Under the pieces are notes generated by a model that worked only from the letters and a program-made list of their open reading frames with translations, did no database searches and was not told where the DNA came from. Of a stretch of DNA of 64,000 nucleotides, positions 16,801 through 28,755 are shown piece after piece; position 1 is the first letter of the stretch, and each line of letters starts with the position of its first letter. The stretch is from positions 1 to 64,000 of the forward strand of contig JAPYMA010001443.1 of assembly GCA_035041965.1 (NCBI GenBank), in the 5' to 3' direction. Position numbers and translations under genes: made by a program. Origin of the DNA: Anisakis pegreffii. Its lineage: Eukaryota; Nematoda; Chromadorea; Rhabditida; Anisakidae.

Positions 16801-19544
16801 CGTTCTGAAACCGGCTCAGGTAAACATTGATTTGAATAACTTTCGTCGTTATCAATAATTTTTTGATCAAAAAGAGATAAAAATGAGCAAAAAAGATAAT
16901 GTCAAATTGTTGTAATAATATTGTGCGGTTTACCGTTTCATGAACAAGGAAAGAACAACATGCATCATTCATCGACCAAAATCACTAATCGAACACTCTA
17001 GGTTTGTCCACTGACAGCACTCAAATTTGCCGAGCTAACCGCACGAGCCGGTATACCAGCAGGAGTGGTGAACATTGTGACAGGATCAGGCTCTGAGATT
17101 GGACAGTGTCTTTGTGATCATCCATCAGTCAGAAAAGTTGGCTTCACTGGTTCCACAGAAGTTGGAGCTCAAGTGATGAGCAGGTAAAGATACACCGTGA
17201 TAATGAATAAATATTGAATGTTTCTTTAGATTACAAGCCTTCTAAATATTCGTGTTAGCAATCAACATGAAGATTTGTTCAGTTTCTTGAGGATTTTATT
17301 GTTTCGACCAACCTGCGATTCATGATACTTCTATGCTGATTGCTCTTTGCGTGAAAAATTTTGATCAGCGCAATATTTACTGTTGAATTCAACTGATATT
17401 GGTGATAATTAGGAAATCTTTTTTTTGAATTTCCATGTTGGAATAAGTCTATACGATGATCTTATAGTTGTGCATGTTCAAACGTCAAGAAAGTCTCGCT
17501 AGAACTTGGTGGAAAATCGCCTCTTATAATTTTCCCAGATGCGGATTTGGATCGTGCTGTGAAGCAGGCCTGTAATGCGGTCTTTTTCAACAAGGTATCT
17601 GTTGGTCGTCGAGCATTTCAGTGCCATTCCTCTAAACCACTCTTCTCACCGTCATCTTTGCATAAAATCATGCAAACTTGCAATGCTTCGAGGAGTAGAG
17701 GATATCCAAAAAGAAACCATTCACGCCATTCTCAGAAAATTCAAAATCAAATAACAAAGCGCCACAGTTTCACTCAATACGCAACTCTAAAGATGCTCTC
17801 AAATGGAAAAAATGTCTCGGGATGAGCTTTTTATCCATCAAGCTGTTCATCACGTTATTCTAAGTAGCATCACTCGCAATTAACATTCATCGCATAGCAT
17901 CTCAAAAATTTAAAGTGCTACAATGCCAAGCGATTGATACTAATTGAAGGGCGAAAACTGTATCGCAGCCGGACGAATCTTTTTGGCTGAATCGATTCAT
18001 GACGATTTTGTGGAACGTATGATAACTGAGACGAAAAAAATGATCATCGGTGACCCGCTTGATCGTGCCACCTCTCATGGACCTCAAAATCACAAGTTTG
18101 TCGTTTGGATTTTCAACTGTGACGTTTAGTCAAATCTTGTCAATGCAGTTGAATAAGATTTAGCAACATGAATAAATTCATTGATGCAAAATATCAACTG
18201 AACAGTCTGTGCAGTCCCAAAGAAATTGTCGGATATTTCCTTCAAATTCCATATGTCAAGAAGTGCTACTTATAGGGCACATCTGTTGAAATTGATCGAT
18301 TACGTGAAACGTGGTGTCGAAGATGGTTGTCGGATAGCATACGGTGGAAAGCAGGTGAATCGGCCTGGGCTATTCTTTGAGCCGACTATACTGATCGATG
18401 TTGAGGACAACAATTATGTGGCTAAGGAAGAATCATTCGGACCGATCATGGTTGTGAGTAAATTCCCTGATGAGTGAGTTGTATATTTGAATCTGTAATT
18501 TCGCATTGCTTTGAAAATGCTTATTTCACGTAATGTTTATAGTTTTTATCGGTGTGATCCCTTCTCTTGGATCGATGGAGGGACTGACTTCGATAAATTA
18601 AGGGATTGTTTCGTTTATCCGGTTTGAAAAGTGCTAACAAACTAGGAACTACTTCGAAATTCCGTAGGGTTTTTTTAGGCTGCGAAAAAAATTGAGGAAT
18701 CAATTTGTTTTGTAAATGTGATTGTTTGTTGTTTGCTTCGTTTGTTGTGAGCAAACATCCGTTGTGAGCTGTTTTCGTTGATTTGCTTTTTTTTGTTTTG
18801 GTAATTGAAAGGTATTTTCAGTGACATTGACGGTGTACTGAAACGTGCCAATGCAACCGAATATGGTTTAGCTGCTGGAGTGTTTTCAAAGGATGTTTCC
18901 AAGGTCACTGGATCAATTTTTTTCTCATCATTCACTATATATGTAATTCCGCTTTTTCCGTCTAACAGATACCGACAGAGGATGTGAATTTTTTCGTTCA
19001 AAAATTCCAATGACTGAATATGATTTGCTTAGATGCATATGTCGTAGCAATTTTGAAGATCATATCAATTTTTACAATTAATTTTTACAATTTTGAAGAA
19101 TGCATATCAATTTTTCGTGTACCAGTTAAGTATTTTAAGGTATTGCGTGTTGCTCAGCGTTTACAAGCCGGTACGGTTTTCATTAACACCTATCAAAAAA
19201 CGGACGTTGCATCACCATTCGGTGGCTTCAAGCAGTCTGGATTCGGCAAAGATCTCGGTGAGTGCTCACCTACGATTGGTCGTTACTTAGCGGCCCGTTA
19301 ACACAGTTCATCACAAATAATGCTTAATATCATTTTTTGACGAAAACTTTCAAGTTTATTTTATCATTCTATCAAGAGTGTTAGTTTAAGTCAAGTTTTT
19401 TCACAGTTGTGATCATTTTGGAAGATTCGCTAAAGTAATTTTATGGTTCTGCATGCAATCATTTGATTCCACCGTCTATGAATTTCAGGAGCCGAAGCAC
19501 TTAACGAGTATTTGCATACGAAAACGATTACTATTGAGTACTGA
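13875..19544 (+). CDS. alh-3: Cytosolic 10-formyltetrahydrofolate dehydrogenase (ALDH1L), 908 aa
   Basis: The enzyme converts 10-formyl-THF plus NADP+ to THF and CO2. Exons: 13875-14001, 14392-14620, 14799-14985, 15175-15339, 15446-16378, 16643-16819, 17002-17183, 17468-17594, 17950-18095, 18276-18473, 18822-18903, 19140-19257, 19489-19544; phases agree throughout. Residues 1 to about 310 are the formyltransferase-like hydrolase ([10 protein letters not shown] with His111; DDGLDTG with Asp147). A carrier-protein-like domain follows, with [11 protein letters not shown] and its phosphopantetheine Ser362. The aldehyde dehydrogenase domain starts near 410, with ELGGK (Glu679) and GENCIAAGR (catalytic Cys713). 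The N-terminus [12 protein letters not shown] starts directly at the enzyme domain with no mitochondrial presequence, so this is the cytosolic form. The last exon ends in ITIEY. Length is close to human ALDH1L1 (902 aa). Every domain is intact. Confidence 0.97.
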
Positions 19545-20309
19545 AGCCCACGTTAAAGGATTCGCATTTAATCGAATGCAACACTGTCGATGATGACTTA
19601 ACCGATTCGTTTTCCCCTCAAATTAGGTAGTTATTAGGTTTTCTCAATTATATACACTCTTCACATGCAAACGTCTGCTCAATGTTAAAGTACTTTCTCT
19701 TTATATTGTTTCATTAATTTGTTCCTCTCAATGGGAGTGAAAATGTTTGATTAAGGAATGTTTTATTCATGAGTAGATCATGACTAATATTCACACGTTT
19801 TCACAAACTGTTCATATTATTCACCTATTCATGATTATTTCATTATCACTCTCTGACAATTTTCATGTGAAACCCTTGATTCATAGAACACCTAATGACA
19901 TTGTATGTGAATGTCGCAGTACATAACCCCATAACGGTTCAAATTATAAGTGAACTCGGAACTCATAATTGCTCACTAGGAAATAATCGTATGAAATTAC
20001 ATCAGCTGGCTGCTACCGATCAATCAATGCTATTGATCAAGCTCATCATTATCCATCCACCTCCTATTAATGACAACCTTGTTCCGATGATATTATTCTG
20101 TGATACTCTTCACTCGTTATACTATTCACTTGTTCGTCCACATATCCTATTGTATGCATTCTCATGCAATAATGATGGTGTTTTGCTAATCTGCGGTCAA
20201 CGCGATGACCTAGAATCGATAATAACCATCTATTTACATATTTATTCGTTACATTATATAATACTGTATTGTTGAATATACACATCCGGAACAGCTAATT
20301 TAATTGATC

Positions 20310-20315
20310 AATAAA
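20310..20315 (+). terminator. alh-3: Possible polyadenylation signal for ALDH1L
   Basis: AATAAA about 765 nt after the ALDH1L stop, followed 33 nt later by a 10-bp hairpin. The distance is long for a nematode 3' end, so a weaker hexamer closer to the stop may be used instead. Confidence 0.25.
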
Positions 20316-23035
20316 GAGATCGTCAAAATGTGTGTTTATTGTATCATAATCAATCACTAATCAGTGATTGATACATCACTATGACAAACCTTATTCATCA
20401 ATTGGATATAATAACGATGACAATAAATACTCCAACTACTACCACTGATAATAATAATAATAATACAAATAATAATATCAAATGGTCGAATTTTTCTACA
20501 TTCTCGGTTAGTTTATGAATAAATAAAGTTTTCAGCCATACGATGACATAAGATTTTTCGCTTGGAATGTTCTTCTTTTGTGATTGTTCACTGAGGTAAA
20601 ACTTAAAAAAACAAACACTGTTCACACAGCCGTAAAAGTTTGTCACGTAGACAATGAATTAATTATTCATTATCATCTGTAAATTCAATGCTTCAGTCCA
20701 TATTTCTACGTTCAGTCTTCCGAAAATTTTACACTCCACAGGATTTGCCACACACTAACTCTGTTGAACTTGTGAACTTGAAGCCACAATGGATACCTAT
20801 CTACCAACTGAATCGCAAAATATACATCGTTGAAAAACTGACAGATTTTTGTGATGATTGAATAATACATGTAGTGGAAGAGTTCGAATGCGATTTGAGA
20901 TTGCTTGGGAAGTGGCTATTCAGGAATCTCGAAGAAATTGACTGTGATCATATCATATCCGGTGTTCTCCAATTGATAATCCTCATTCTGCGTGAACGAA
21001 ACAGATTAATCGATGAATGGCTCCCAATAATCGAAACAATTGTTTGCACTTGAGGTGATCGTTTCATTTGCAATAGACTATGAGATTTATACTAATCAAG
21101 TTGCAGATATACATGTAATTATGCACATGTAATAATCCGTTGTTTCATTCGGTTCACTAACAATATCCATCAAGTCATTATTTCTGTCGTCAATTTTCTT
21201 CTTTGTCGGCCCATTACGCTAATTCAATAACGTATTGCTGCTGCTATTCGTCTCTCTAATGTTGTCGATTTAATCCACTTCATCCACTTAACATTAAACA
21301 ATACATTGATGTTCACTCCATTATTGTCTCTCTATCACTAATTACAATCTCATTTTCTAATCTAATTTCAAGAATTCACTAGAAGGATCAGGTGAAACTT
21401 CTGCAAAGTTTTGTTGAGTGGACACAGCTGAAGCAAATTATTGTCTACTGCTGCATAGACTATTCCATTTCTGTCTGCACGAAGATAATTCCTCACAAAA
21501 ACAATTTCAAGAAATAATTCATTTAATCTCTAAAATGATCAATTGATTGGAATGTTGCTTGTGGATTTTATGAAAGATACAGAATATGACTTGTTTTTTT
21601 TCATTTGAATTTCGTTCAAAACTTTCTCACTCTTTCTGCATGCCATCAATTTATCACTCGTTTTGAGAACCTAATACCAGCCACTCTTTCTTTGTTTTCT
21701 AGCTTAAGCAATCATAAGACAAATATAAGGCCATGAAAAATCTCATGTGGATGCTCTTTATTAGTGACATAGGAATGAACGTATCGTAACTCTAACTGTT
21801 TCAGTTGAATGCAAATTGCATTGTTTGTGAGGTATTAAGGTGTGAGGAATGAAACGTTGAAAAAAACGCACTTGTTCCATGATACAAACAAAGGAGTGTT
21901 TGTAAGGTTGATTCTACGCTCGATCAACTTCTAACAATTGTTTATTATTGTGCATTCAATCATTCAACAACACATAAATGCTCACTACTCATTCCGCCAG
22001 TGTCATCGTTCGTTTTGCTGCTGTACACAACATTACCATTATGATCGCTTCACTGAACAAGCAAGATAAACGATCGAAATCCAATGAAAAATTCACAGAT
22101 TCAACGTAAAAAATCACGATGGTCAGCAGCGCACTAGCGCATGTACGAATGAGTTCTCATTATCAGATAGGAACAGCTCCGTTGACTCTGTTTGCTAGAA
22201 CTTGCTCGGTTCCTTGTAGAAAACTGACCAAATGTGAATTATCGGATGGTGCACCTTGAACGGTTGTATTATAGCCTCATCACGCGATTCATTACGTTCC
22301 GGCAAGTGATTAAGGCGTTCCACACTTTTGATGGAGGGTAGAATGAATTAAGGGGATGTTATTTCGAGGATTTAATGCGAGGATGATCTTGTAAGGTAAC
22401 GTAGATGATGATCGCAAGTATCAATGCTCTACTGCTAGTGTGAGGTTTATCAATTTGGCCCTCAAGGTGGCTGTTGAAAAGATGTAGGATATGTCTCGAA
22501 GAGGTTTACCAAATGCCGTTTTTCGTTGATTTGACTTAACAAGTCTTCACAACAAAACCCATTTAAGTGGTTTGAAAAGCCTCATGAAAACAAATTCATC
22601 TAACGCTGTTGTTCCTCATCAGTGACTGCAAAATAGGCAATAGCATTACTGACGAAATTATTCGATTGTTTTTGCAGTTAGTGTCGAAATTATCACCGAG
22701 TTTTAATCTATGAATCAATCGTCTCTATTGGATATATGCGAGCCGGTAATGTTCATTCATGCACATACTCATATCTTCTAATGTACGTACGTATGAATCC
22801 TTACATATTAGTTTCTAAGTATGAGGCTAAGAAAAAGCTTTTTAGAAAATTCGTGTAGGGATTTGCAAGTGACGCATAACGCTCATAAATTTCATTTATT
22901 TTCATTATCGTTCCACCAAGTGTATTATACAAATGCAGTTGAACAACCAGATACGACATCACAATATAATAATATACACATGCACACACACATACAACAC
23001 ACCAACAAATTCACTTAATTACTTAACGCTTTTCC

Positions 23036-23041
23036 TTTATT
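23036..23041 (-). terminator. egl-38: Polyadenylation signal of the Pax gene
   Basis: TTTATT on the plus strand reads AATAAA on the minus strand, 28 nt beyond the Pax stop codon. This implies a very short 3' untranslated region. Confidence 0.5.
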
Positions 23042-23069
23042 GCCTCCTCCTTCACCGCTGCTCTTCAAA

Positions 23070-26000
23070 TCAATACGAAGAAGCACTTGTTATTGATGAT
23101 GTGGCCATTAGGCCTGCAACTGCGGCTGCTGCTGCTGTAGTACCACACACAATAGCACTGTTATTATCAGAACTTGCTTCAGTGGCACCAGTGATGTTGT
23201 TCACTGCTAGATTTGCTGATAAGGTTGATGCGGCTGATGGAACTGTGGATGCAATTCGTTGAGCGTTGCCGTTCATGACAACACCATTGCTCAGCAATGT
23301 TTCGTTGCATCGTCCAATTGGTGTCGGACATAGTAGTTCAGTGTTACGTACCGTTTGTGGTGTCATATTCCACGTATCACCAAGGAAGCCATCTTCAATT
23401 CATCGGAAATTTTTGAAAGATGAAACAAACATCTTACAAATATCTCATTTAGACATCAAAATATCTCATTTTAGCCATCATCAAGATCAATTATATTGAA
23501 AAGCGTTCTGTATTCTTCATGACATTCCTGATTTTCAATCGTTCCCAAAAAACAGTGAATATTCAAGAGTTTGTTTGCACACAATCAAAATCATTAAATC
23601 GAGTTTGAAATCAACAAATAGTTAATGGAATTGAAACTGATTTTAGTGAGAGGTTATTTGGATGGGATTTGTTTGCAAATCGTTTTTCGTTATGAGTTCA
23701 CAAAAGACTGATGACTTGATGCAATGTATTATAACACACACATGTTCGTGCATGTCAACACGATGCACACACAAATGCAATATAAAAGATGATCCATTAT
23801 TGACATATGCACAAAAAAGGTTGTTACATTAAATCGAATAATGAATTGAAAAATTGGAATTGATAGAATTACGATTATTGTATCGAATGCACACACACAT
23901 TCGAATTCGTTGTAAAGATACGATTAATGAAAGAGGCGAATCAATTGAACGTTCTCACCGAAATACGCATGTGAAGGAGTTGTTGCACATACTACTGTAG
24001 GACCAGTTCCTTCCCATCGCTTATCTACAACAACCACATACATAATTGATTTGAAGTGAGAATTGTGAATTGCTTTCTACTTACCGTAATCTTACATGCC
24101 TCTTCTTCTCTCTTAGTTGCTTTCATCAAGACAGACATCTTTTTAAGTTGAGAAAAAAAGCAATAATCAAAACTTGAACTGGCTTTCTATAACAAATTTT
24201 AGTTTCTTCCACTAAACTCATTGTTGCTACACTCAAAATATTGTATTCGAGTTTGTTCATACACTTGAGACAAAATGCCATTTTATAACTGAAAATTTGA
24301 CGAACCTACGCAGGCATACGGAGACATCAGATCGGAGCCTTTGATAAACCTCGGATTTGTACCGTTCTGCAGTGGCAGTGGTACACCATCGACAATATTC
24401 TTAAAATTCAGTTTTTTGATTGAATTGAAGAATATTTTCAGATAAGAATGAGCACTAAATTGTTGGCAAGCATGTGCTCTCAATTCTCGAAAGGTGCAAC
24501 GAGAATTCAGTTTCCTGATTGTGAGAAAATCAGCAAAAAATCTAACCAATAGGAATTGATAAGGTACGGAAACGATGAAGTAATTTCTCTATGACATCTA
24601 ATGAAGGGAATTCCTTGGAAACAAAAAGGAAACGTTCATTTCATTTAATTTTCACATAAAGTTAGGCATTGTAACATGAACTTTGCATACATTTTCCAGT
24701 CTTCAACCAACTGAATTTGATTCGTGTGATAGAAGCAAATTTTGACGAGCCTACGTCTGAGCGTAGGTAGGTTCGCGCGTAATGTTTTCTAGTTAGCGAA
24801 ATTTTATAATTTCGAAAAAACCCAGTCGCATAAACTAGCAACAATAACGATGTTCATGCACCCTTAATAACCTTTGAACTTAAACGCGATCACAGTTCCG
24901 TGATTTGAATGTCTGTATTGTCAACAAAAACCACAGCAATATCCGAGCAATGCTTCAAATTTGATTGCGATTTTAAGAAATTAGTCGAGAAGGAGGATGG
25001 TTTGAAGTTTTCAACTGAGAAATGGTGACCTTATTGGGATGTTCGAATCCGAGAAGCTCATTAATTGAATATGGTGTTGCAGGAGGTAGGAATGCACTCT
25101 GATGAACCGCTGATGTCCTATCCGAAATGCGGTCCATTGTAGATTTGTTGCGAACAATGCGGTTTATTGACGATACACTCGGCACATTTTCTGCATCACA
25201 AACGCGTTCCTTAAAGATTCTGATTCTTGTTCACTGAATGCTACTTACATTGTGTGACTGACAAATATGGATTCAAGTGAAATTATTTGGCAGTGAAAGC
25301 GAAAAGCAGTTGACGTTGCTGAGCAGTCGGCAATGAACATATCTTTATGAAGACTATACATTCAATGAGAACAGTCAAATATTGAATTTTTGTTTGAATG
25401 TCGCAGGATTTGGCAGTAATCGACGATCTGAAAACGAACCTCCAGAAGTTTTTCGCGAATCTCCCAAGCGAACATAGTCGGATTTGCTCGCTTATAAGCA
25501 GCTATCGTTTGAACGACTTTTGGCGTTGCAACTTTAGGCTTCGATCCTCCTATCACACCTGGCAGAAATGTTCACAAATCTCATTTCAGATACACCAAGT
25601 TGATTTTTTCGCTAACTCATCATAACAGTTTAAATAATTTTGAGTAGCGTTCAAATTCCATGCCCAATGCTTTTGATGAATGATTTTACTTTGTGCATAA
25701 ATTTGATTAAGAAAGGTTTTGATAGTTATTTATTTATCATCATTATTTGTCATCTGTTTAATCGCCACGTTTGGCAGTAAATGATTTTTTTTGTCCGCAC
25801 AGTCAAACGCAGGCAAAATGAGCGCAATTGAATGAATTGGTCACTGATAGACTATGACAGAAGATATACCTGGCCGTATGGAACCCGTCTCATAGTAACG
25901 ACCGAGAATTTTTGAGACACATCCATGTGACACTCGTAACTGTCTTGAAATGTCGCATGGCCGTACCCCTTGATGGGCCAGTTCGACAATTCTATTACGG

Positions 26001-28755
26001 ATATGATCTGGTAGTGGACGTCCATTCACAAAAACACCACCAAGTTGGTTGACACCAGTATGACCTGATATTGATGAAGATATTCAAAAAAAAAAAATTC
26101 CTCTATGGCACTGAATTTAACTGATTGTGATTTCGAATATTGTTCCACTCTGCCGAAAGCATACAGAAGTTGCAGTGCTGAAAGTGTCTTTAATACTCTA
26201 TGTACACGTTTTGAAAAGTGGTCAGTGACCGAGATACTGCAGATTTGACATGCCCTGCTTATGAGCTTTGACACACTAATGCGTCATGCTTATAATGCAA
26301 AATTGATGAATATTTTTCGAAATTAACTGCTGATTGGCGGGTGAGGGTGTCACCAACTGATCTCGGACATATTTTCTATGTCAATTATCGTTTGATTGAA
26401 TGCGAATTAGAGCAAATTTTTGCTTAGTTTTTTCTTTCCATGCAGAAAAACTTTCGGCTCGAATTGAAACTGATTTTTGAATCATAAGCACATCAAAACT
26501 GAACATCGCACAGAAGTGAATAAGTATAAGTATTGTGCCACTGAAGAAGTATTGCAAATGACCCATGAGAAGAGTTAGCGAGTGAGAATCTCAGGGATCT
26601 TTCAGGCCTTTAGAACCACATAAATTAACTGGTGATAAGATTCAGGTGATAAACTGGTCAGTAAACTCGCACGAACTTTGACATCAATTTATTGTTTATG
26701 ACTGGAAAATCACTTGAAGGAAGCACAAATGTAGCAAGTGAGTAACAGTTTAAGTGATTTCGCTGAATTCTACACAAAAAAATGCTGAATTTGTAAATGC
26801 GGCTCGAAGAAGCGAGATAATTGTTTTCAGATCTGCCTGACTTGCAAAAAATGGCTTCACATGCAACCGTTCGTGAGACCGTCAGTTATGCGTAAGAAAT
26901 CAATTAATGGTTTTGAAGGAGAACAATTATAATGAATTTTCATAGAGTTTGCCATGGTGATCAACAAGACTTCAACTTGAATAGTGAAGATTGAACACCA
27001 TGCAGCCAAAAAAGCACTAGCTAGGGTGACACTGTACCCAGATTACTATCGAAGTCGCTTATTATCTATCAAATGGATCACGGAATTCGATTCCAAAAAA
27101 TTGTTCGAATTAATCAAATTGACATTGAAAAAATGAGTTTGATTTACACTTCGAACCAATTCGAAGCCAAAGGCAACAATCCTTTGCTAGAGATTAGATT
27201 TTCAGCCGGATTATCACATGAAACTTACCCTTATGAGACATTCATCACATTCAATCTTTTATGTCTATTTGATTCGGCGTGCTTCTCAAAAAATTCTCAA
27301 CTGTCAAAGTTGGGAACAGTTACGGTTGTGATACTACTTTAAATCGAAAAACCCAGCTGCGAATATCCCAGTTAGGGGCAATTTAGAAACAGAGGAGATT
27401 CCACATGGAAACTTCATAGTATCGGCTGATCTGGTGTTAATTCTCAAAGCCGCAATTTTAGTTCTTCCACAACAAATAATTCTCTAATTCCAATTTTACA
27501 AGTTGATAAAGTGAAGCGCTGAATGTGAACTGTTCGAAATGAGTTGAACAGAATGCACATCCGTGACTGGAAAGTGGAACTGATTCAGTGGATGGAGCAC
27601 GATATCAAGGTTGCAACTGTACGAGTGAATGAATGCATGTGCATGGAAAGATAGTAAGCTGGCAGTAGTACATGAATACAGGTAATAAAGGAAAACTGAC
27701 TGGTAAATGGTTGTGAGTAAACGACAGCCGGATTGGTGACAGATGCCGGATTGTAAGCATAGCGTGGCCATAGAGAGCAGTCCATGAGCGCTCGAGCGAG
27801 TGACCGAAAATGCTTCGATGCACACCACTGTGCGCACCAGTCAACCCAATCCTTTTGATTGGTGCCAAACCATAAATGCCCCGCCCTAGCACTCACCGAT
27901 TCTATCGTATTGTTTGCTATAGTAAGTAAAGCTTGACACCGAAATATTTGTGACACATATATATGCATGAATATGTCTAATTTTTATTGTTATTATTATT
28001 ATTATTATTATTATTGGTGGTGGTATAAATAGAATTATGATGATTATTAATCTCATCAATATCGTATACGATGACTTCTTTAATTGTTACATATTGAATA
28101 CATAATCGTACTGGATATTTGATCTTGATAGAGCTGAAATCGAGTATTCCACCAAGTTTTATTTTCAATGATATTCTTTTTCAGTAGCACTTCTTCAACT
28201 GCTATTAATACTTCTCAATTTAGTTCTCAGTAAGTCGAAATGAAAATTTAGGGAATTTTCTATTTGGAGAATCAAAATGCAATAGAACTCTCCTAATGGA
28301 ATCGATAATTTCGTCACGTTTCGGGCATCCATCCATCCTATCGCCCAGAAAACTGCACTAGCTGGTCGCATGCACATTTTCCATAACTGATAAGCACGAA
28401 TTTAAGATTTTATCAGATTATTGATCAGATCATAATTCAGCATTTATTCGGCGGGCCTGCATGGATTTTATTCAACATCATCATCAATGAAATGTGGCTT
28501 GAATACACTCTGGTTATAGTGTGCTACTTGTGAAGACACGCACTTCTGTACATGCTGACATATTTGCCGAGGAAAAAAAAGTTTGAAAATATTGTGTTGA
28601 GAATTCTGAGTGTTCATTCTCGGAACGGACGGATCTGCAGATCGACAGTGTTTTTTTGGTGTCAGAAGAAATGTCCGAAGAAATTCTCCAGATGTGATTT
28701 CGTTCATTCCACCTTTCAATAGTGCATTCGGATTTCGTGCATGCGTGCTATCCAT
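23070..28755 (-). CDS. egl-38: Pax2/5/8 transcription factor with paired domain and octapeptide, about 339 aa
   Basis: A sequence-specific nuclear DNA-binding regulator; in C. elegans this subfamily (egl-38, pax-2) acts in vulval/uterine, hindgut and survival programmes. Exons on the minus strand: 28713-28755 (tentative), 26064-25870, 25558-25440, 25209-25030, 24399-24306, 24024-23959, 23392-23070. With the tentative first exon the coding length is 1020 nt, in frame. The paired domain spans about residues 15-142: [17 protein letters not shown], the recognition helix [20 protein letters not shown], then [14 protein letters not shown] and [14 protein letters not shown]. The octapeptide-like YSINELLGF is at 166-174. 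No homeodomain follows, and none of the later exons resembles even the partial homeodomain of vertebrate Pax2/5/8. The C-terminal exon is Ala/Thr/Ser-rich with an Ala run. The gene is convergent with ALDH1L and divergent from slo-1. Confidence 0.92.
27990..28015. repeat. (TTA)n microsatellite
   Basis: An uninterrupted run of about 26 nt, followed by GGTGGTGGT. It lies in the proposed first intron of the Pax gene. Confidence 0.9.
28713..28755 (-). other. egl-38: Tentative first coding exon of the Pax gene
   Basis: On the minus strand this encodes [14 protein letters not shown] plus one base, ending at a GTGGAA donor. Joined to the exon at 26064 it reads ...[13 protein letters not shown], matching the Pax entry into the paired domain with correct phase. 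An AG immediately precedes the ATG (TCATAG|ATG), which could be a trans-splice acceptor. The donor is weak and the intron would be 2.6 kb, so other 5' exons are possible. Confidence 0.4.

Larger units (their letters stand above)
19545..23069. other. Tail-to-tail intergenic region (3.5 kb)
   Basis: This lies between the convergent ALDH1L and Pax genes. It must hold both 3' untranslated regions. I see no further protein. A 10-bp inverted repeat (ATCAATCACT/AGTGATTGAT) lies at about 20349-20372, just after a possible AATAAA. The rest is AT-rich without structure I can name. Confidence 0.6.

Noticed and set aside
27585..27968. 127-codon minus-strand frame within the proposed Pax intron 1
   Set aside because: It overlaps two other long frames on the same strand, matches no family I know, and cannot be joined to the Pax paired exon in phase with convincing splice sites.
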